Shown in pieces: positions 43,227 through 51,743 of a stretch of 64,000 bases of DNA (its first letter is position 1; each line of letters begins with the position of its first letter). Both the position numbers and the translations under genes were made by a program. Source of the stretch: JAIVJM01 sp963816985 (GTDB lineage Bacteria; Acidobacteriota; Blastocatellia; Pyrinomonadales; Pyrinomonadaceae); assembly GCA_963816985.1 (NCBI GenBank), contig CAWFMF010000004.1:4973832-5037831 (forward strand). Reading direction: 5' to 3'. The notes beneath the pieces are model-generated. The model searched no databases, had not been told where the DNA came from, and saw only the letters and a list, made by a program, of their open reading frames with translations.

Positions 43227-44447
43227 CTAAGCGTGCTGCGGCTGCGGGGCCGAGTCGGTCGTCGGGGGCGTGATGCGGTAGCGGAGGATCGCGCCGACGC
43301 CGCCGACCTCAGCCAAAAGCGTGGGGTCTTCGATGAAGGTGACGCGGGCCGCCGTCTGATGCGCGCGGGCGACGAGGTCAGCGGAGACGACGACGGCGTC
43401 GGGCTCGATTTCGGCGACGGCCCCGTCTTGACCGGCGACGACCGGCTCCATCACTTCCACGTCACTCTCGGAGAGAATCGCCACGTCGTCCTTGTCGCCT
43501 TCGATGTGCTGCTGAGAGGCGGTGATGAGCAGTTCCTCGACCTGCCCCATCGCGAGCGCTTCGAGCGTGTCCTGCGAGCCGACGACGCCGAGGCCGCCGG
43601 AGCGGTAGGCGTCGAAGAGCCTCTGCACTTTCTCGACGTCGGTCTGCGCGTCGTGGCCGCGCATCACTTCGAGCGTCGCGTCGAAGACCTCGTGTTCGGG
43701 CGTGTTGATGTCGAGGCTCAGAACGTCCACCACCCTCTCCTCGACCGCCTTCGGGAACTGCCCGCGCAGGAGCGGGATGATCTGCTCGTCGCCCGCGAGG
43801 ATGATGTGCTCGACTCCGTCCTCGCGCACGACGCGTTCGAGCGCGTCCGAGAGTTCCTTCGCGTGGTGGAGGTGGTAGTTCTCGTTGTGGCGCTGGTAGC
43901 GTGCCTGCGACCAGCCGCCCGCCTGCGAGCGCCGCGTCTTGACGTTCTGCACCTCCTCGCGGTTGACGGCCTTGCCGCGCGCGAAGACGAAGAGCTGCGC
44001 GCGGTTCGTGTCGGCGACCAATACGGCATAGCGCGGGTACTGATCCATCACGCGCGCGAGCGGGTAGAGGTGCGGCTGGTTGTAGACGTAGAGGCGGTGG
44101 TTGTCAATCGGAGCCTCGAACTGCACGGCCTGAAAGAAGTCGTCCGCGCCCGCGCAGGCGAAGACGGCGACGCCGTTGGATTCGGGCCGCAGCTCGTTCG
44201 AGAGGTACTCGTTAATGCGCTCCACGTCGCGCTCGAAACTGGCGAACGCGGGACTCTCCGCCTCGTAAGTGCGCAGGAGGTTCCCGAACTCCTTGCGCAG
44301 AAAGCGTTCGAAGTCGGCCCGCCCGTGCTCGTTGGCCTGCGCGTTGAGGTAAAGGCTGATAAAGGGCAAATCAACCGGCTCGACATCCGCCAGTCGCCCG
44401 ATAATATCCTGTAAGGTCTCGCTGCCCGCCGCACCACTCTGTGCCAT
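43227..44447 (-). CDS. Vms1/eRF1-like protein (bacterial archaeo-eukaryotic release factor family)
   Basis: 406 residues. The N-terminal region (LPFISLYLNAQANEHGRADF) and the central domain (RYAVLVADTNRAQLFVFARG) precede GGWSQARYQRHNENYHLHHA. Here GGWSQ occupies the place of the GGQ catalytic loop of eRF1, as in Vms1/baeRF proteins. The C-terminal third (VEELLITASQQ; VVVSADLVARAHQTAARVTF) resembles the eL30-like domain. Vms1 relatives release nascent chains from stalled ribosomes by cleaving peptidyl-tRNA; baeRF proteins are thought to act similarly. It converges on the CHAT gene across a long hairpin. The exact subfamily is uncertain. Confidence 0.82.
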   Translation of the reverse strand: MAQSGAAGSETLQDIIGRLADVEPVDLPFISLYLNAQANEHGRADFERFLRKEFGNLLRTYEAESPAFASFERDVERINEYLSNELRPESNGVAVFACAGADDFFQAVQFEAPIDNHRLYVYNQPHLYPLARVMDQYPRYAVLVADTNRAQLFVFARGKAVNREEVQNVKTRRSQAGGWSQARYQRHNENYHLHHAKELSDALERVVREDGVEHIILAGDEQIIPLLRGQFPKAVEERVVDVLSLDINTPEHEVFDATLEVMRGHDAQTDVEKVQRLFDAYRSGGLGVVGSQDTLEALAMGQVEELLITASQQHIEGDKDDVAILSESDVEVMEPVVAGQDGAVAEIEPDAVVVSADLVARAHQTAARVTFIEDPTLLAEVGGVGAILRYRITPPTTDSAPQPQHA

Positions 44448-44837
44448 GTACGTTATACCCCTCTCGTTTCTTATTCTAAGAGCATACTCACACCCCGCCG
44501 CAGGCCCGCAAAGCTCAGCCCGCCGCGAAGTTTAGAACCGGGGGAAGTCAGGATGCCGGGATTTTAACACGCGCCCCACTTTGTTCCAATCGGCAGCCCG
44601 CGCGGCCCGCGAAAACACCCGTCGCCCGCGCGTCCCGTCGGATGGATTATCTTCCGGGGAATTACTCCGCCCGCACCAACTCGCTTTTTTTATTGACAAG
44701 CCACGACTTAACGGCTTAGGCTCCTGAATTGGGTGTCTTGTCCCGCGCCCCCTCGCCTGAGTTACGGACATCGTCGGCTGGCCGGGAGCAATCTTCGTCA
44801 GCTTAACCACGGCGCTTCCTCAAGAAGGAGTATTGTG

Positions 44838-44942
44838 ATGCGGCCCTCTCCCGCTGTACCACGTCTCACCAAAACAGTCGGCTCTGAAACTCCTGCCCCC
44901 GCCAAAACAAACGCCGAACGCCGCCCCGGAGGGGCACCCTGA
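44838..44942 (+). CDS. Possible 34-residue small protein with a strong ribosome site
   Basis: AAGAAGGAG (44822-44830) stands seven bases before ATG 44838, opening a 34-codon frame rich in Pro, Ala and Arg (MRPSPAVPRLTKTVGSETP and onward). A TTGACA at 44693 could be part of a promoter, though no good -10 follows. There is no homology I recognise. It sits in the 580-base gap between the Vms1-like gene and the next small gene, which otherwise shows nothing clear. Confidence 0.3.
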   Translation: MRPSPAVPRLTKTVGSETPAPAKTNAERRPGGAP

Positions 44943-45031
44943 ACCCGTCCCGATGAACACCGCCACACACATGGTGAATGTCTTCAGCATTTACAGCTTC
45001 GGCTCTTCATCCAAAGGTTTCGGGGAATCAG

Positions 45032-45331
45032 ATGCCCATTGCCAACCGCTACCAGAACTGGTTACAGAAGAAGATCGGCGGCTTTTCCGTGCCCGAACAG
45101 AAGGCCATCAACAACGCGCTCAATGAATTAGAACATGACCCCATGGCGTCCAGTTATCACTGCGCGCGACACGCGGACATATACGGCGACGTCAACCGGA
45201 CGATTGAGCTGGGGGTGGGTGGAATCAGCATTGACTACAAGTTTGACATTGCCGGGCTGGTGACGATAATTGACGTCTATCGCTCCCCCTGGTACGCAAT
45301 AAAAGTCCTGATTACGGACTTCTCCCCTTAA
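45032..45331 (+). CDS. Small protein of unknown function (weak RelE/ParE-like look)
   Basis: 99 residues from ATG 45032 (GGGGAA just upstream; an upstream ATG at 44978 is in frame but lacks a site). An N-terminal helix pair (RYQNWLQKKIGGFSVPEQKA, then INNALNELEHDPMAS) is followed by beta-strand-like segments (GGISIDYKFDIAGLVTIIDV). The helix-helix-strand order recalls RelE/ParE toxins, but no catalytic or cognate-antitoxin signature is seen. It is the first of three small same-strand genes with unlike composition to the housekeeping neighbours. Confidence 0.55.
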   Translation: MPIANRYQNWLQKKIGGFSVPEQKAINNALNELEHDPMASSYHCARHADIYGDVNRTIELGVGGISIDYKFDIAGLVTIIDVYRSPWYAIKVLITDFSP

Positions 45332-45429
45332 CGCGGGCGCATCTAAAGAGGTGTGAGCCACCTCCCCGCGCATAAAATATGCGGCTGGCCGGACGCAGCG
45401 CATAACTTTCTGAGGCAGGAGGAATGACG

Positions 45430-45819
45430 ATGGAGATTATGCTCGAAGCTCCGATAGACGCGGACGACGTTCGTCTGCTCGAAGACCGGCGGGACGTCGC
45501 TCTCAGCGTCGAAAAGTTCGGGGAGCTGGTGCATTACGTCGAGCATCTCGAAGGGACGCTCAAGTGCGTTGACGTCGAGTTCAAACAGGAGCGGCGCTAC
45601 GCCGGGTTCTTGATGCAGGCGCTGAGCGAATTGATTGACAAGGTTGAGAGTGTCGGCTACGGACACCTCTGTTCTGAGATGGCCTATAGCTGGGGCGATC
45701 AGATAGAGCGCCTTTACCGACAGGGTGACATCCGGAAAGAGAGCGCCGACGCGGGACAGGCAATCATGTCCAAGCTGACAGGGAAGGTGGCGGACGCCGA
45801 AAGGGGCGCGAGCTGCTAG
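45430..45819 (+). CDS. Small acidic helical protein of unknown function
   Basis: 129 residues from ATG 45430. AGGAGGA at 45417-45423 is too close to the ATG at 45424 and ideally placed for 45430. It is mainly helical and acidic (ALSVEKFGELVHYVEHLEGT; FLMQALSELIDKVESV). No helix-turn-helix is visible. It begins 98 bases after the previous small gene and ends 7 bases before the next. Confidence 0.6.
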   Translation: MEIMLEAPIDADDVRLLEDRRDVALSVEKFGELVHYVEHLEGTLKCVDVEFKQERRYAGFLMQALSELIDKVESVGYGHLCSEMAYSWGDQIERLYRQGDIRKESADAGQAIMSKLTGKVADAERGASC

Positions 45820-45826
45820 TACGGAT

Positions 45827-46279
45827 ATGAACACCCCCGAGGCCGGGGCTCCCCCCGGCCAGCAGACCTCACAGTTCTACTCTGTCCTTGATTACTTCAA
45901 GGCCCACGTCACAGCCATCACCACTCTCGCCACGGGCGCACTCGTTCTCTCCCTCACGTTCCTCAAAGATTTAGACCTCGCGGCCCTCCAACTCCGCGGC
46001 TTCTTACAGGCCGGGTGGATTCTCTTCACCGTCTCCATCGTGGCGGGCGTCTGTTACAGCTTTATCCTGACCTACATCGCGAAAGACCCGGACGACAGCA
46101 AGCGTCTGCACGATTCGTTCAAACAGATGCTCGTGAAGCTCAGCTTCGTCTTACACTTCGCCTTCATGCTCGGAATCATCTGCTTCCTCGTCTTCGCGAT
46201 GGCGAACATCGGCGCGCGCAGGAAAGACAGTCCCGAAACGCTTCCCCCGCCCGCGCGCGTGGCGACGCCCCACGGCTGA
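45827..46279 (+). CDS. Small three-helix membrane protein of unknown function
   Basis: 150 residues. The hydrophobic segments are AHVTAITTLATGALVLSLTF, then LQAGWILFTVSIVAGVCYSF plus ILTYI, then LSFVLHFAFMLGIICFLVFA. The arrangement (two helices, soluble loop with ~30 charged residues, one helix) resembles compact membrane effectors, but no family is recognised. It overlaps no other gene and starts 7 bases after the acidic protein gene, suggesting co-expression. A perfect 36-bp hairpin follows 41 bases after its stop. Confidence 0.62.
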   Translation: MNTPEAGAPPGQQTSQFYSVLDYFKAHVTAITTLATGALVLSLTFLKDLDLAALQLRGFLQAGWILFTVSIVAGVCYSFILTYIAKDPDDSKRLHDSFKQMLVKLSFVLHFAFMLGIICFLVFAMANIGARRKDSPETLPPPARVATPHG

Positions 46280-46319
46280 GATTCCCGCGCACATTCTGAC
46301 GGCTTGACGGAAGGCCGAA

Positions 46320-46396
46320 AGAGGGCAACAAAAGTGAAAAGAGAGGGGCGCGAGTTGATGACTCGCGCCCCTCTCTTTTCACTTTTGTTGCCCTCT
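46320..46396. repeat. Perfect 36-bp hairpin between convergent genes
   Basis: Arms 46320-46355 and 46361-46396 are exact reverse complements around the 5-base loop TGATG. Flanking AAAGTGAAAAGAGAGG-type tracts give it a terminator-like look on both strands. The right edge overlaps the TAG stop of the DUF1501 gene. Confidence 0.93.
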
Positions 46397-47676
46397 AGCC
46401 GAGCACGCCACGGAACTTCGAGGGGCTCGCGGCGTAGCCGGGGAAGACTTTCCGCAGGTCGGCGTTGCCGAGGTGCTTGGCGGCGACTTCGCCGAACACG
46501 TCGCGGAAGTCGGTCGTTAAGGCGAGGTCTCGGCCCTCGAAGAGTTGCTCGTCTTTGAGTCCGGGCCACTGGCCGTAGACCTTGCCGCCGCGCACCGCGC
46601 CGCCGATGACGAACATCGCGTTGGCGTGGCCGTGATCCGTCCCGCCCGTCCCGTTCTGCCTGACGGTGCGCCCGAACTCCGACATCGTGAGGACGACCAC
46701 GTCCTGCATCCGCGCGGGGCCGAGGTCGCTGACGAGCGCCTTGATGCCCGCGCCGAACTGCGCGAGGAGCAAGGAGAGTTGGCCGCGCGCGCCGCCCTGC
46801 GTGCGGTGCGTGTCCCAACCGCCCGTGTCCGTGAAGGCGACTTCGAGCCCGACGCCCGCCTTGATGAGCTGCGCGATCTGCATCAGCGCCTCGCCGTAGC
46901 GACCGCGCGGGTACTGCGCGCCATTCTCAGGCTTGTACTGCGCCGGGTTGACGCGCTCCAGGAATTTCACCGCGTCGAAGGTCTCCTTGCCCGTGCCGCG
47001 CAGGGCGTCGCCCACGCTCTGCTCGTAGATGTCCTCGAAGCCGCCCTGCACGACCTTCGTGCTCGCGCCCGCGCGGACGCGGAAGTCCGAGAGGCTCTGC
47101 ATGGCGAGCGCAGGCGAGCGCCCCTGCAACATGCGCGGGAGGTTCTGCGACATGGCGACTGCACGGAAGGGCGTCGCACGCTCCTCCGGCGCGGCTTGCA
47201 GGTAACGGTTGAGCCAGCCGTCCGGCGTGGACTTGCGACCGGGCGTGCCCGACTCCATGTAGTCCTGCGCGTCGAAGTGCGAACGAGTGTTGTCGGGCGA
47301 GCCCGCGGCGTGGACGACGGCAAGCCGCTTCTCGTCCCACAAAGGATTTAAACGGCGCGAGCGAAGGGTGGAGGCCGAAGAAGCCGTCGAGGTCAATGAC
47401 GGATTCACCCGACGGCCCACGGCCCGGCTGCGCGATGGCGATCTGCGGGCGCAGGTCGTAATAACTCCGCTCGCCGTGCGGCACGACCATGTTGAGGCCG
47501 TCCACCGCGCCGCGCTGGAAGATTGTTATTAAGGTCTTGCGCCGCCCCGTCGGCGTGACGCTCAACCCCTCGGCCAGAGCCACGCGCCGCAAAAACGAAG
47601 GCGCGCTCGTCAACGCACCGACGCTCGCCAGCGCCAGCGCCCCCTGCTTCATAAAAAATCTGCGACTGTTATTCAT
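46395..47676 (-). pseudogene. DUF1501 secreted protein with Tat signal, frameshifted as sequenced
   Basis: ATG 47676 opens with a twin-arginine signal (NNSRRFFMKQGALALASVGA). The mature part has the family features FQRGAVDGLNMVVPHGE and DGFFGLHPSLAPF. At about 47340 one extra T in a TTT run shifts the frame. The rest continues (LWDEKRLAVVHAAGSPDNTR, FTDTGGWDTHRTQGGARG, MSEFGRTVRQNGTGGTDHGH) to 46395. Corrected length is about 427 residues. DUF1501 proteins resemble alkaline-phosphatase/sulfatase-fold enzymes and are usually paired with DUF1800, as here. Function is not established. Confidence 0.88.
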
Positions 47677-47700
47677 CACACACCTTAAAAGACGTAAACC

Positions 47701-47761
47701 GTAAACCGTGACGGGTGACAGGAGAAAGACAGTTCTTATCCTGTCACCCGTCACGGTTTAC
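47701..47761. repeat. Palindromic repeat, tandem-oligomer type, between DUF1800 and DUF1501 genes
   Basis: Perfect 23-bp arms (47701-47723 and 47739-47761) are made of AAACCGTGACGGGTGACA units, with a 15-base loop. A further CCGTCACGGCTTTTC copy runs to 13 bases from the DUF1800 stop. Confidence 0.88.
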
Positions 47762-47774
47762 CCGTCACGGCTTT

Positions 47775-49880
47775 TCACTGCCTCTGGAATTCCGGCGAGC
47801 CGATGACGAGCGCGGCGATGCGCGCGACTTCGGGGTTGCCGACGGTCGCGGCGGATTCTTCGCGCCTCTGGGCGCGGCGCGCGGCGCGTGGGTTTCGCTC
47901 CATCATCGTCGTCGCCTCGTCCTGCGCCGTCGTCGTCGTCGTTTGCGCAATCGGCGCGTTCGATTGGTCGGAGAGCTGCTTCATCAGAACAGCGCGGCTC
48001 TTGGGCGAGATGTCGCCTTGAAGGACGAGCGAGAGGAAGCGGTCAACGATTCTTTCCTGATTGACGGCGCGGCTCGAAGTGGCGTCCTCGCCGACGAAGC
48101 GCGAGAGGTCAACGCGCGTGCCGGGGATGCGGTTCGAGACGAGCGCGAGCGCGAAGTTCAGACGTTCGAGCAAGGCGCCCGTGTTGACCCAGTGCTCCGC
48201 CGTGTCGGGGTAGCCGGTCGGCGCTTGATACAGGTAGAGCGGCTCGCCCATGCGCGCGACCCACTGGTGGAGCGCGGGGCGCGCGTCGGTCTCCGCGCCG
48301 AGCGTGCGGACGGCGCTCACGGTCAATTCAAACGGCGTCTTAATCTTCGCGCGCCGCGCCTCGGCGGAGTTGAATTCGGGCGAAGTGAAGACGGCGCGCA
48401 GGGTCTCGCGGATGTCGCCATTGCTCTTGGTGAAGGCGGCGGCGACGCGCGCGACGAGCGTGGGCGAGGGTTCGTCGGAGACGAAACGGCGGCTCAACTT
48501 GGTGGCGACGAACTTCGCCGTCGAAGGATGTCGGACGAGGATGTCGAGCACGAGTTGGCCGTCGCGGACGCCGCCGCCTGCGGGAATCTTCTGGCCGAGG
48601 ACGATTTTCTCGCCGTCGTCGTGCGTGCGGGGGTTGAAGATGAAAGTGCCGCCCTTGGAAGTCCCCGCCGCGCCGCGCGGGTCGAGGATCGTCCAGCCGG
48701 TGAAGGCGCGTGCGACCTCCTGCACGTCCTTCTGCGTATAGCCGCCGTCAACGCCGAGCGTGTGCAGCTCCATCAGCTCGCGCGCGTAGTTCTCGTTGAT
48801 GCCGCGTTGCGGTCGCCGTTGCTGTGGGCGTTGCCGTCTTGCCATCTGTCCCTGCTCGCCCTCGTTCGCCGTCGTGGCTCCGCCCTCGCGCATCGCGCGG
48901 CGACGCTCTCTGCGCTGCTGGCGGCGCGGGTTCATGGCAGCGCCTTCTTCGCCGCGTAGCATCTGCCGCAAGGCTCCTCGTCTTCCCTGCCCCGCGTTCG
49001 GGCTCACGCTCTGGAAGTTGTCGAGGTAGAAGAGCATGGCTGGGCTCTTCGCCGTCTCTTCGAGGAGCGTGCGGAAGTTGCCGAGCGCGTTGGGGCGAAT
49101 CACGTCGCGGTCGTAAGAAGTGAGAAACCAGCGGTCTGCGCCCTTCTGCGCGAAGACGTTGAAGTGGTTCGACCAGAAGTCAACCATCACCTCCTGCAAC
49201 TGCCGCTCGCTGTAGACGGCGCGGAGGATGCGCGAAGCCTGTAGCTCCTGCATGATGCGCTGCGGCGGCTCCATCCCGTTGGCGCGCATGTACTGCGTGA
49301 TGGCGCGGCGATACTTCGCGCGTTCGGGGTTGTCGTCGCCGGGCATCGCGGGCTCGTCGGCGTTCGGCATCGTCGTCGAAGGCGCATTCATCGCCTCGCC
49401 ATTCATGGCCGGAGTCTCGCCCGTCGCGTTCGGCGCGCGGCGCTGCTGTTGAACTTGCTGTCTCTGCCCGGCAAGCTCGGCCAGCTCGGCGGGCAGCTCG
49501 CCGCGCCGCTGCAACTGCCGAATCAACTGACCGGGGTTCGGGTACTTGGCAAGCAGCTCCGTATTGCTCATCGAGAGCGTCGAGAGATTCTTCAACTTCG
49601 CCTCGACGACCGCATCCGAGAGCTTCGACGGGTTGAGCTGCTGCTCGATGTAATTCTCCAAGCCCATCCGCCGCACGCGCTCCACGTCGCCGGGCCGCGC
49701 GCCGAAGCCGAGGCGGTTCAGGACGTGGACGATGCGCTGCTCTTCGCCGGGCCGCACGGCCTCAGCCGACTTTTGCACGGCGGCGGAGACGAAAAGACTG
49801 TTCGAGAGCAAGGCCGCCAGCGACAAGACCGCGAAGAATTTCCGCGCGAGTCGGCGACGTTGAGAGACAAAAACTTTCAT
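47775..49880 (-). CDS. DUF1800 secreted protein
   Basis: 701 residues from ATG 49880, which begins at a signal peptide (RKFFAVLSLAALLSNSLFVS); the open frame extends to 49958 without support. DUF1800 features: HVLNRLGFGARPGDVERVRR, FWSNHFNVFAQKGADRWFLT, NENYARELMELHTLGVDGGY, TQKDVQEVARAFTGWTI and FVATKLSRRFVSD. A basic low-complexity insertion (about 330-390, with RRQQRRERRRAMREGG) is unusual. The pair DUF1800-DUF1501 is common in Acidobacteria, Planctomycetes and some Proteobacteria; the role is unknown and may concern a secreted polymer or envelope component. Confidence 0.9.
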   Translation of the reverse strand: MKVFVSQRRRLARKFFAVLSLAALLSNSLFVSAAVQKSAEAVRPGEEQRIVHVLNRLGFGARPGDVERVRRMGLENYIEQQLNPSKLSDAVVEAKLKNLSTLSMSNTELLAKYPNPGQLIRQLQRRGELPAELAELAGQRQQVQQQRRAPNATGETPAMNGEAMNAPSTTMPNADEPAMPGDDNPERAKYRRAITQYMRANGMEPPQRIMQELQASRILRAVYSERQLQEVMVDFWSNHFNVFAQKGADRWFLTSYDRDVIRPNALGNFRTLLEETAKSPAMLFYLDNFQSVSPNAGQGRRGALRQMLRGEEGAAMNPRRQQRRERRRAMREGGATTANEGEQGQMARRQRPQQRRPQRGINENYARELMELHTLGVDGGYTQKDVQEVARAFTGWTILDPRGAAGTSKGGTFIFNPRTHDDGEKIVLGQKIPAGGGVRDGQLVLDILVRHPSTAKFVATKLSRRFVSDEPSPTLVARVAAAFTKSNGDIRETLRAVFTSPEFNSAEARRAKIKTPFELTVSAVRTLGAETDARPALHQWVARMGEPLYLYQAPTGYPDTAEHWVNTGALLERLNFALALVSNRIPGTRVDLSRFVGEDATSSRAVNQERIVDRFLSLVLQGDISPKSRAVLMKQLSDQSNAPIAQTTTTTAQDEATTMMERNPRAARRAQRREESAATVGNPEVARIAALVIGSPEFQRQ

Positions 49881-50018
49881 AAAAACTCCGTCCGAATTTG
49901 CTTTTAAGCTTTGAGACATTGGACGCCTAAAACCCCGAAAATAATGGCGTTTGCGCACACTACCTGTTTAGACGCGAGAGGGCGGGACTTGGTTGGAATT
50001 TTTGAGGCAGCCAATGAC

Positions 50019-50089
50019 TGTAGGGGCAGGGCTTGTCCCTGCCCGTTTGTTTACCGAAGACACGGGCAGGGACAAGCCCTGCCCCTACA
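50019..50089. repeat. Palindromic repeat with 27-bp perfect arms
   Basis: 50019-50045 and 50063-50089 are exact reverse complements (built from GGGGCAGG and GGGACAAG) around a 17-base loop. I recall near-identical sequence from many distant bacterial genomes. It lies in the 256-base gap upstream of DUF1800. Confidence 0.9.
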
Positions 50090-50136
50090 TAAAAAATCTC
50101 GCGTGCCGAGTTTTGGCGGTCGCCTTAAATCCTCTT

Positions 50137-51561
50137 TTATCTTCCCAGCGGTCGAGGGTAAGTGACGGGGCTGCGGTTGCCTTCCGTATCCACGGCGCGG
50201 ACGCCGAAGAAGTAGTTGTCCTTGCTCATGCCTTTGACGGTGTGGGTCGTCACCTTCCCGACGCGGGCGGAGTTCGTCCACGTCGGCGAGGTCGTGTCGC
50301 GCCAGACGATTTCATAACCGGCGAGGTCGGGCTCGGTGTTCGCCGCCCACTGCAAGTCCGTGTCGTTGGTCAGGCGGCGGGTGAGAATGCGAACGTCTTT
50401 GGGGCGGGCCGGGGCTTGCGCGAGCGAGGCGAGCGCCGTCACGTTGACGCGCGCGACTTGCGCGACGTATTCGAAGTCAACGAACTCCGGAAGGTCGCCG
50501 TAGCGGACTCCGCCTTCGACGCGCACGTTCTGGTGCTGGTGCGCGTATTCCTCGTTCGGCTCGGTGAAGCGGACAGCCGGGTAGCCCTGTTCGAGAAAGG
50601 GGATGTGATCGCCGCCGCGCAGATAACGGTCACGCCGGTAAATCATCTGAACGCGGAAGCCGGGCATGTGGGCCGCGCCCGCCTCGACGATGAAGCGCGC
50701 GAGTTGTCGCGGCGCGGAGTCGTTCTCGCCGCCGACGCTGCGGCGCGTCGCGGCCTCTTCGGGCGTCTCGTTCGAGGGCACGCCTTCGGAGAAGACGCGC
50801 AGGGTGCGGCGGTCGCGCACGCCGTTGCCGCCGAGCGTGTTGCCGACGATGTCGTTGGTGAACATCCCTTCGATGTTCATCTTCTTCTGCTTCGCCTGCT
50901 CGGCGAAGTAGGTCGCGCCGACGAGCCCCTGCTCTTCGCCCGCGACGGCCATGAAGATGAGCGTCGCGTCGAAGCGTCGGCCCGCCATGACGCGCGCCGC
51001 CTCAAGCACGGCGGCCACACCCGAAGCGTCGTCGTTCGCGCCCGGCGCGTCGCACTCGGCGTCGGTTGGGCTGGTGCACATCGAATCGTAGTGGCCGCTG
51101 ATGACGTAGACGCGCTCCGCAGACGCGGGCTGCGCGCCGGGCAGGCGTGCGACGACGTTCGTGACGCGCGTCGGACGTGCGATGCGCTGGAAGCGACCGG
51201 GCTGCTGCTCGAACGACTGCAACTCGACTTCGAGCCGCCCGCCTGTCCTTCGGCTAATCTCCTTGAACTCCTCGAAGAGCCAGTCGCGCGCCGCGCCGAT
51301 GCCGCGCGCCGGGTTGTCCTGCGCCGAGAGCGTGTTGCGCGTGCCGAACGAGACGAGCTTGCGAATCGTCCGCTCGACGCTCGACGCGCTCACTTCGCGC
51401 AGCATCCGCGCGACCTCCGAGCCGCCGCCGCCGCCACCCGCACGACGGCCCGCAGCCCTGCGTCTCTGCGCGAGAGAGGAAGGCGCGAGTGTCGTCGAGA
51501 AGAGTGCGAGCAGCAGAAGGAAGGAGAGCGAGACGCGGAGAGACCGTGCGCTTCTGTTCAT
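50137..51561 (-). CDS. Secreted M28-family zinc aminopeptidase
   Basis: 474 residues from ATG 51561 at a signal peptide (SLSFLLLLALFSTTLAPSSL, then AQ); the open frame extends to 51645 within repeat-derived DNA. M28 ligands are visible: His/Asp in VISGHYDSMC, Asp in GANDDASGVAAVLEAA, Glu-Glu in VAGEEQGLVGAT, and later residues in RGGDHIPFLEQGYPAVRFTE. The C-terminal about 90 residues (DTDLQWAANTEPDLAGYEIV) form a fibronectin-III-like domain. It probably trims peptides outside the cytoplasm. Monocistronic on the minus strand. Confidence 0.9.
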   Translation of the reverse strand: MNRSARSLRVSLSFLLLLALFSTTLAPSSLAQRRRAAGRRAGGGGGGSEVARMLREVSASSVERTIRKLVSFGTRNTLSAQDNPARGIGAARDWLFEEFKEISRRTGGRLEVELQSFEQQPGRFQRIARPTRVTNVVARLPGAQPASAERVYVISGHYDSMCTSPTDAECDAPGANDDASGVAAVLEAARVMAGRRFDATLIFMAVAGEEQGLVGATYFAEQAKQKKMNIEGMFTNDIVGNTLGGNGVRDRRTLRVFSEGVPSNETPEEAATRRSVGGENDSAPRQLARFIVEAGAAHMPGFRVQMIYRRDRYLRGGDHIPFLEQGYPAVRFTEPNEEYAHQHQNVRVEGGVRYGDLPEFVDFEYVAQVARVNVTALASLAQAPARPKDVRILTRRLTNDTDLQWAANTEPDLAGYEIVWRDTTSPTWTNSARVGKVTTHTVKGMSKDNYFFGVRAVDTEGNRSPVTYPRPLGR

Positions 51562-51627
51562 GTGCGTTTCCTTGTCGGTTGAGATTGGGTTCCGAACGTC
51601 CGAGCCCATTGTAATGCCGCCGAGCCT

Positions 51628-51711
51628 CGCCCTGAAAGGGCGCAAGATAATAGCCGGGGGGGCGTGCTGCGCACTTGCCCCCGGCTATTACCTTCATCCC
51701 CTTCGGGGATG
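51628..51711. repeat. Nested palindromic repeat element (architecture A, short copy)
   Basis: Three hairpins stand in series: CGCCCTGAAAGGGCG (51628-51642), AATAGCCGGGGG with CCCCCGGCTATT (51649-51660, 51678-51689), and CATCCCCTTCGGGGATG (51695-51711). Sequence blocks are shared with the copies at 2.2-2.5 and 31.4-31.7 kb, but the mirror half is missing, so this looks like half of an element. Confidence 0.82.
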
Positions 51712-51743
51712 CTCCCGGTTTACTTCTAAGCACTACCTGACGG

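Noticed and set aside
44733..44837. Longer version of the 34-codon small frame starting at 44733
   Set aside because: No ribosome site at 44733, whereas AAGAAGGAG is ideally placed for ATG 44838.
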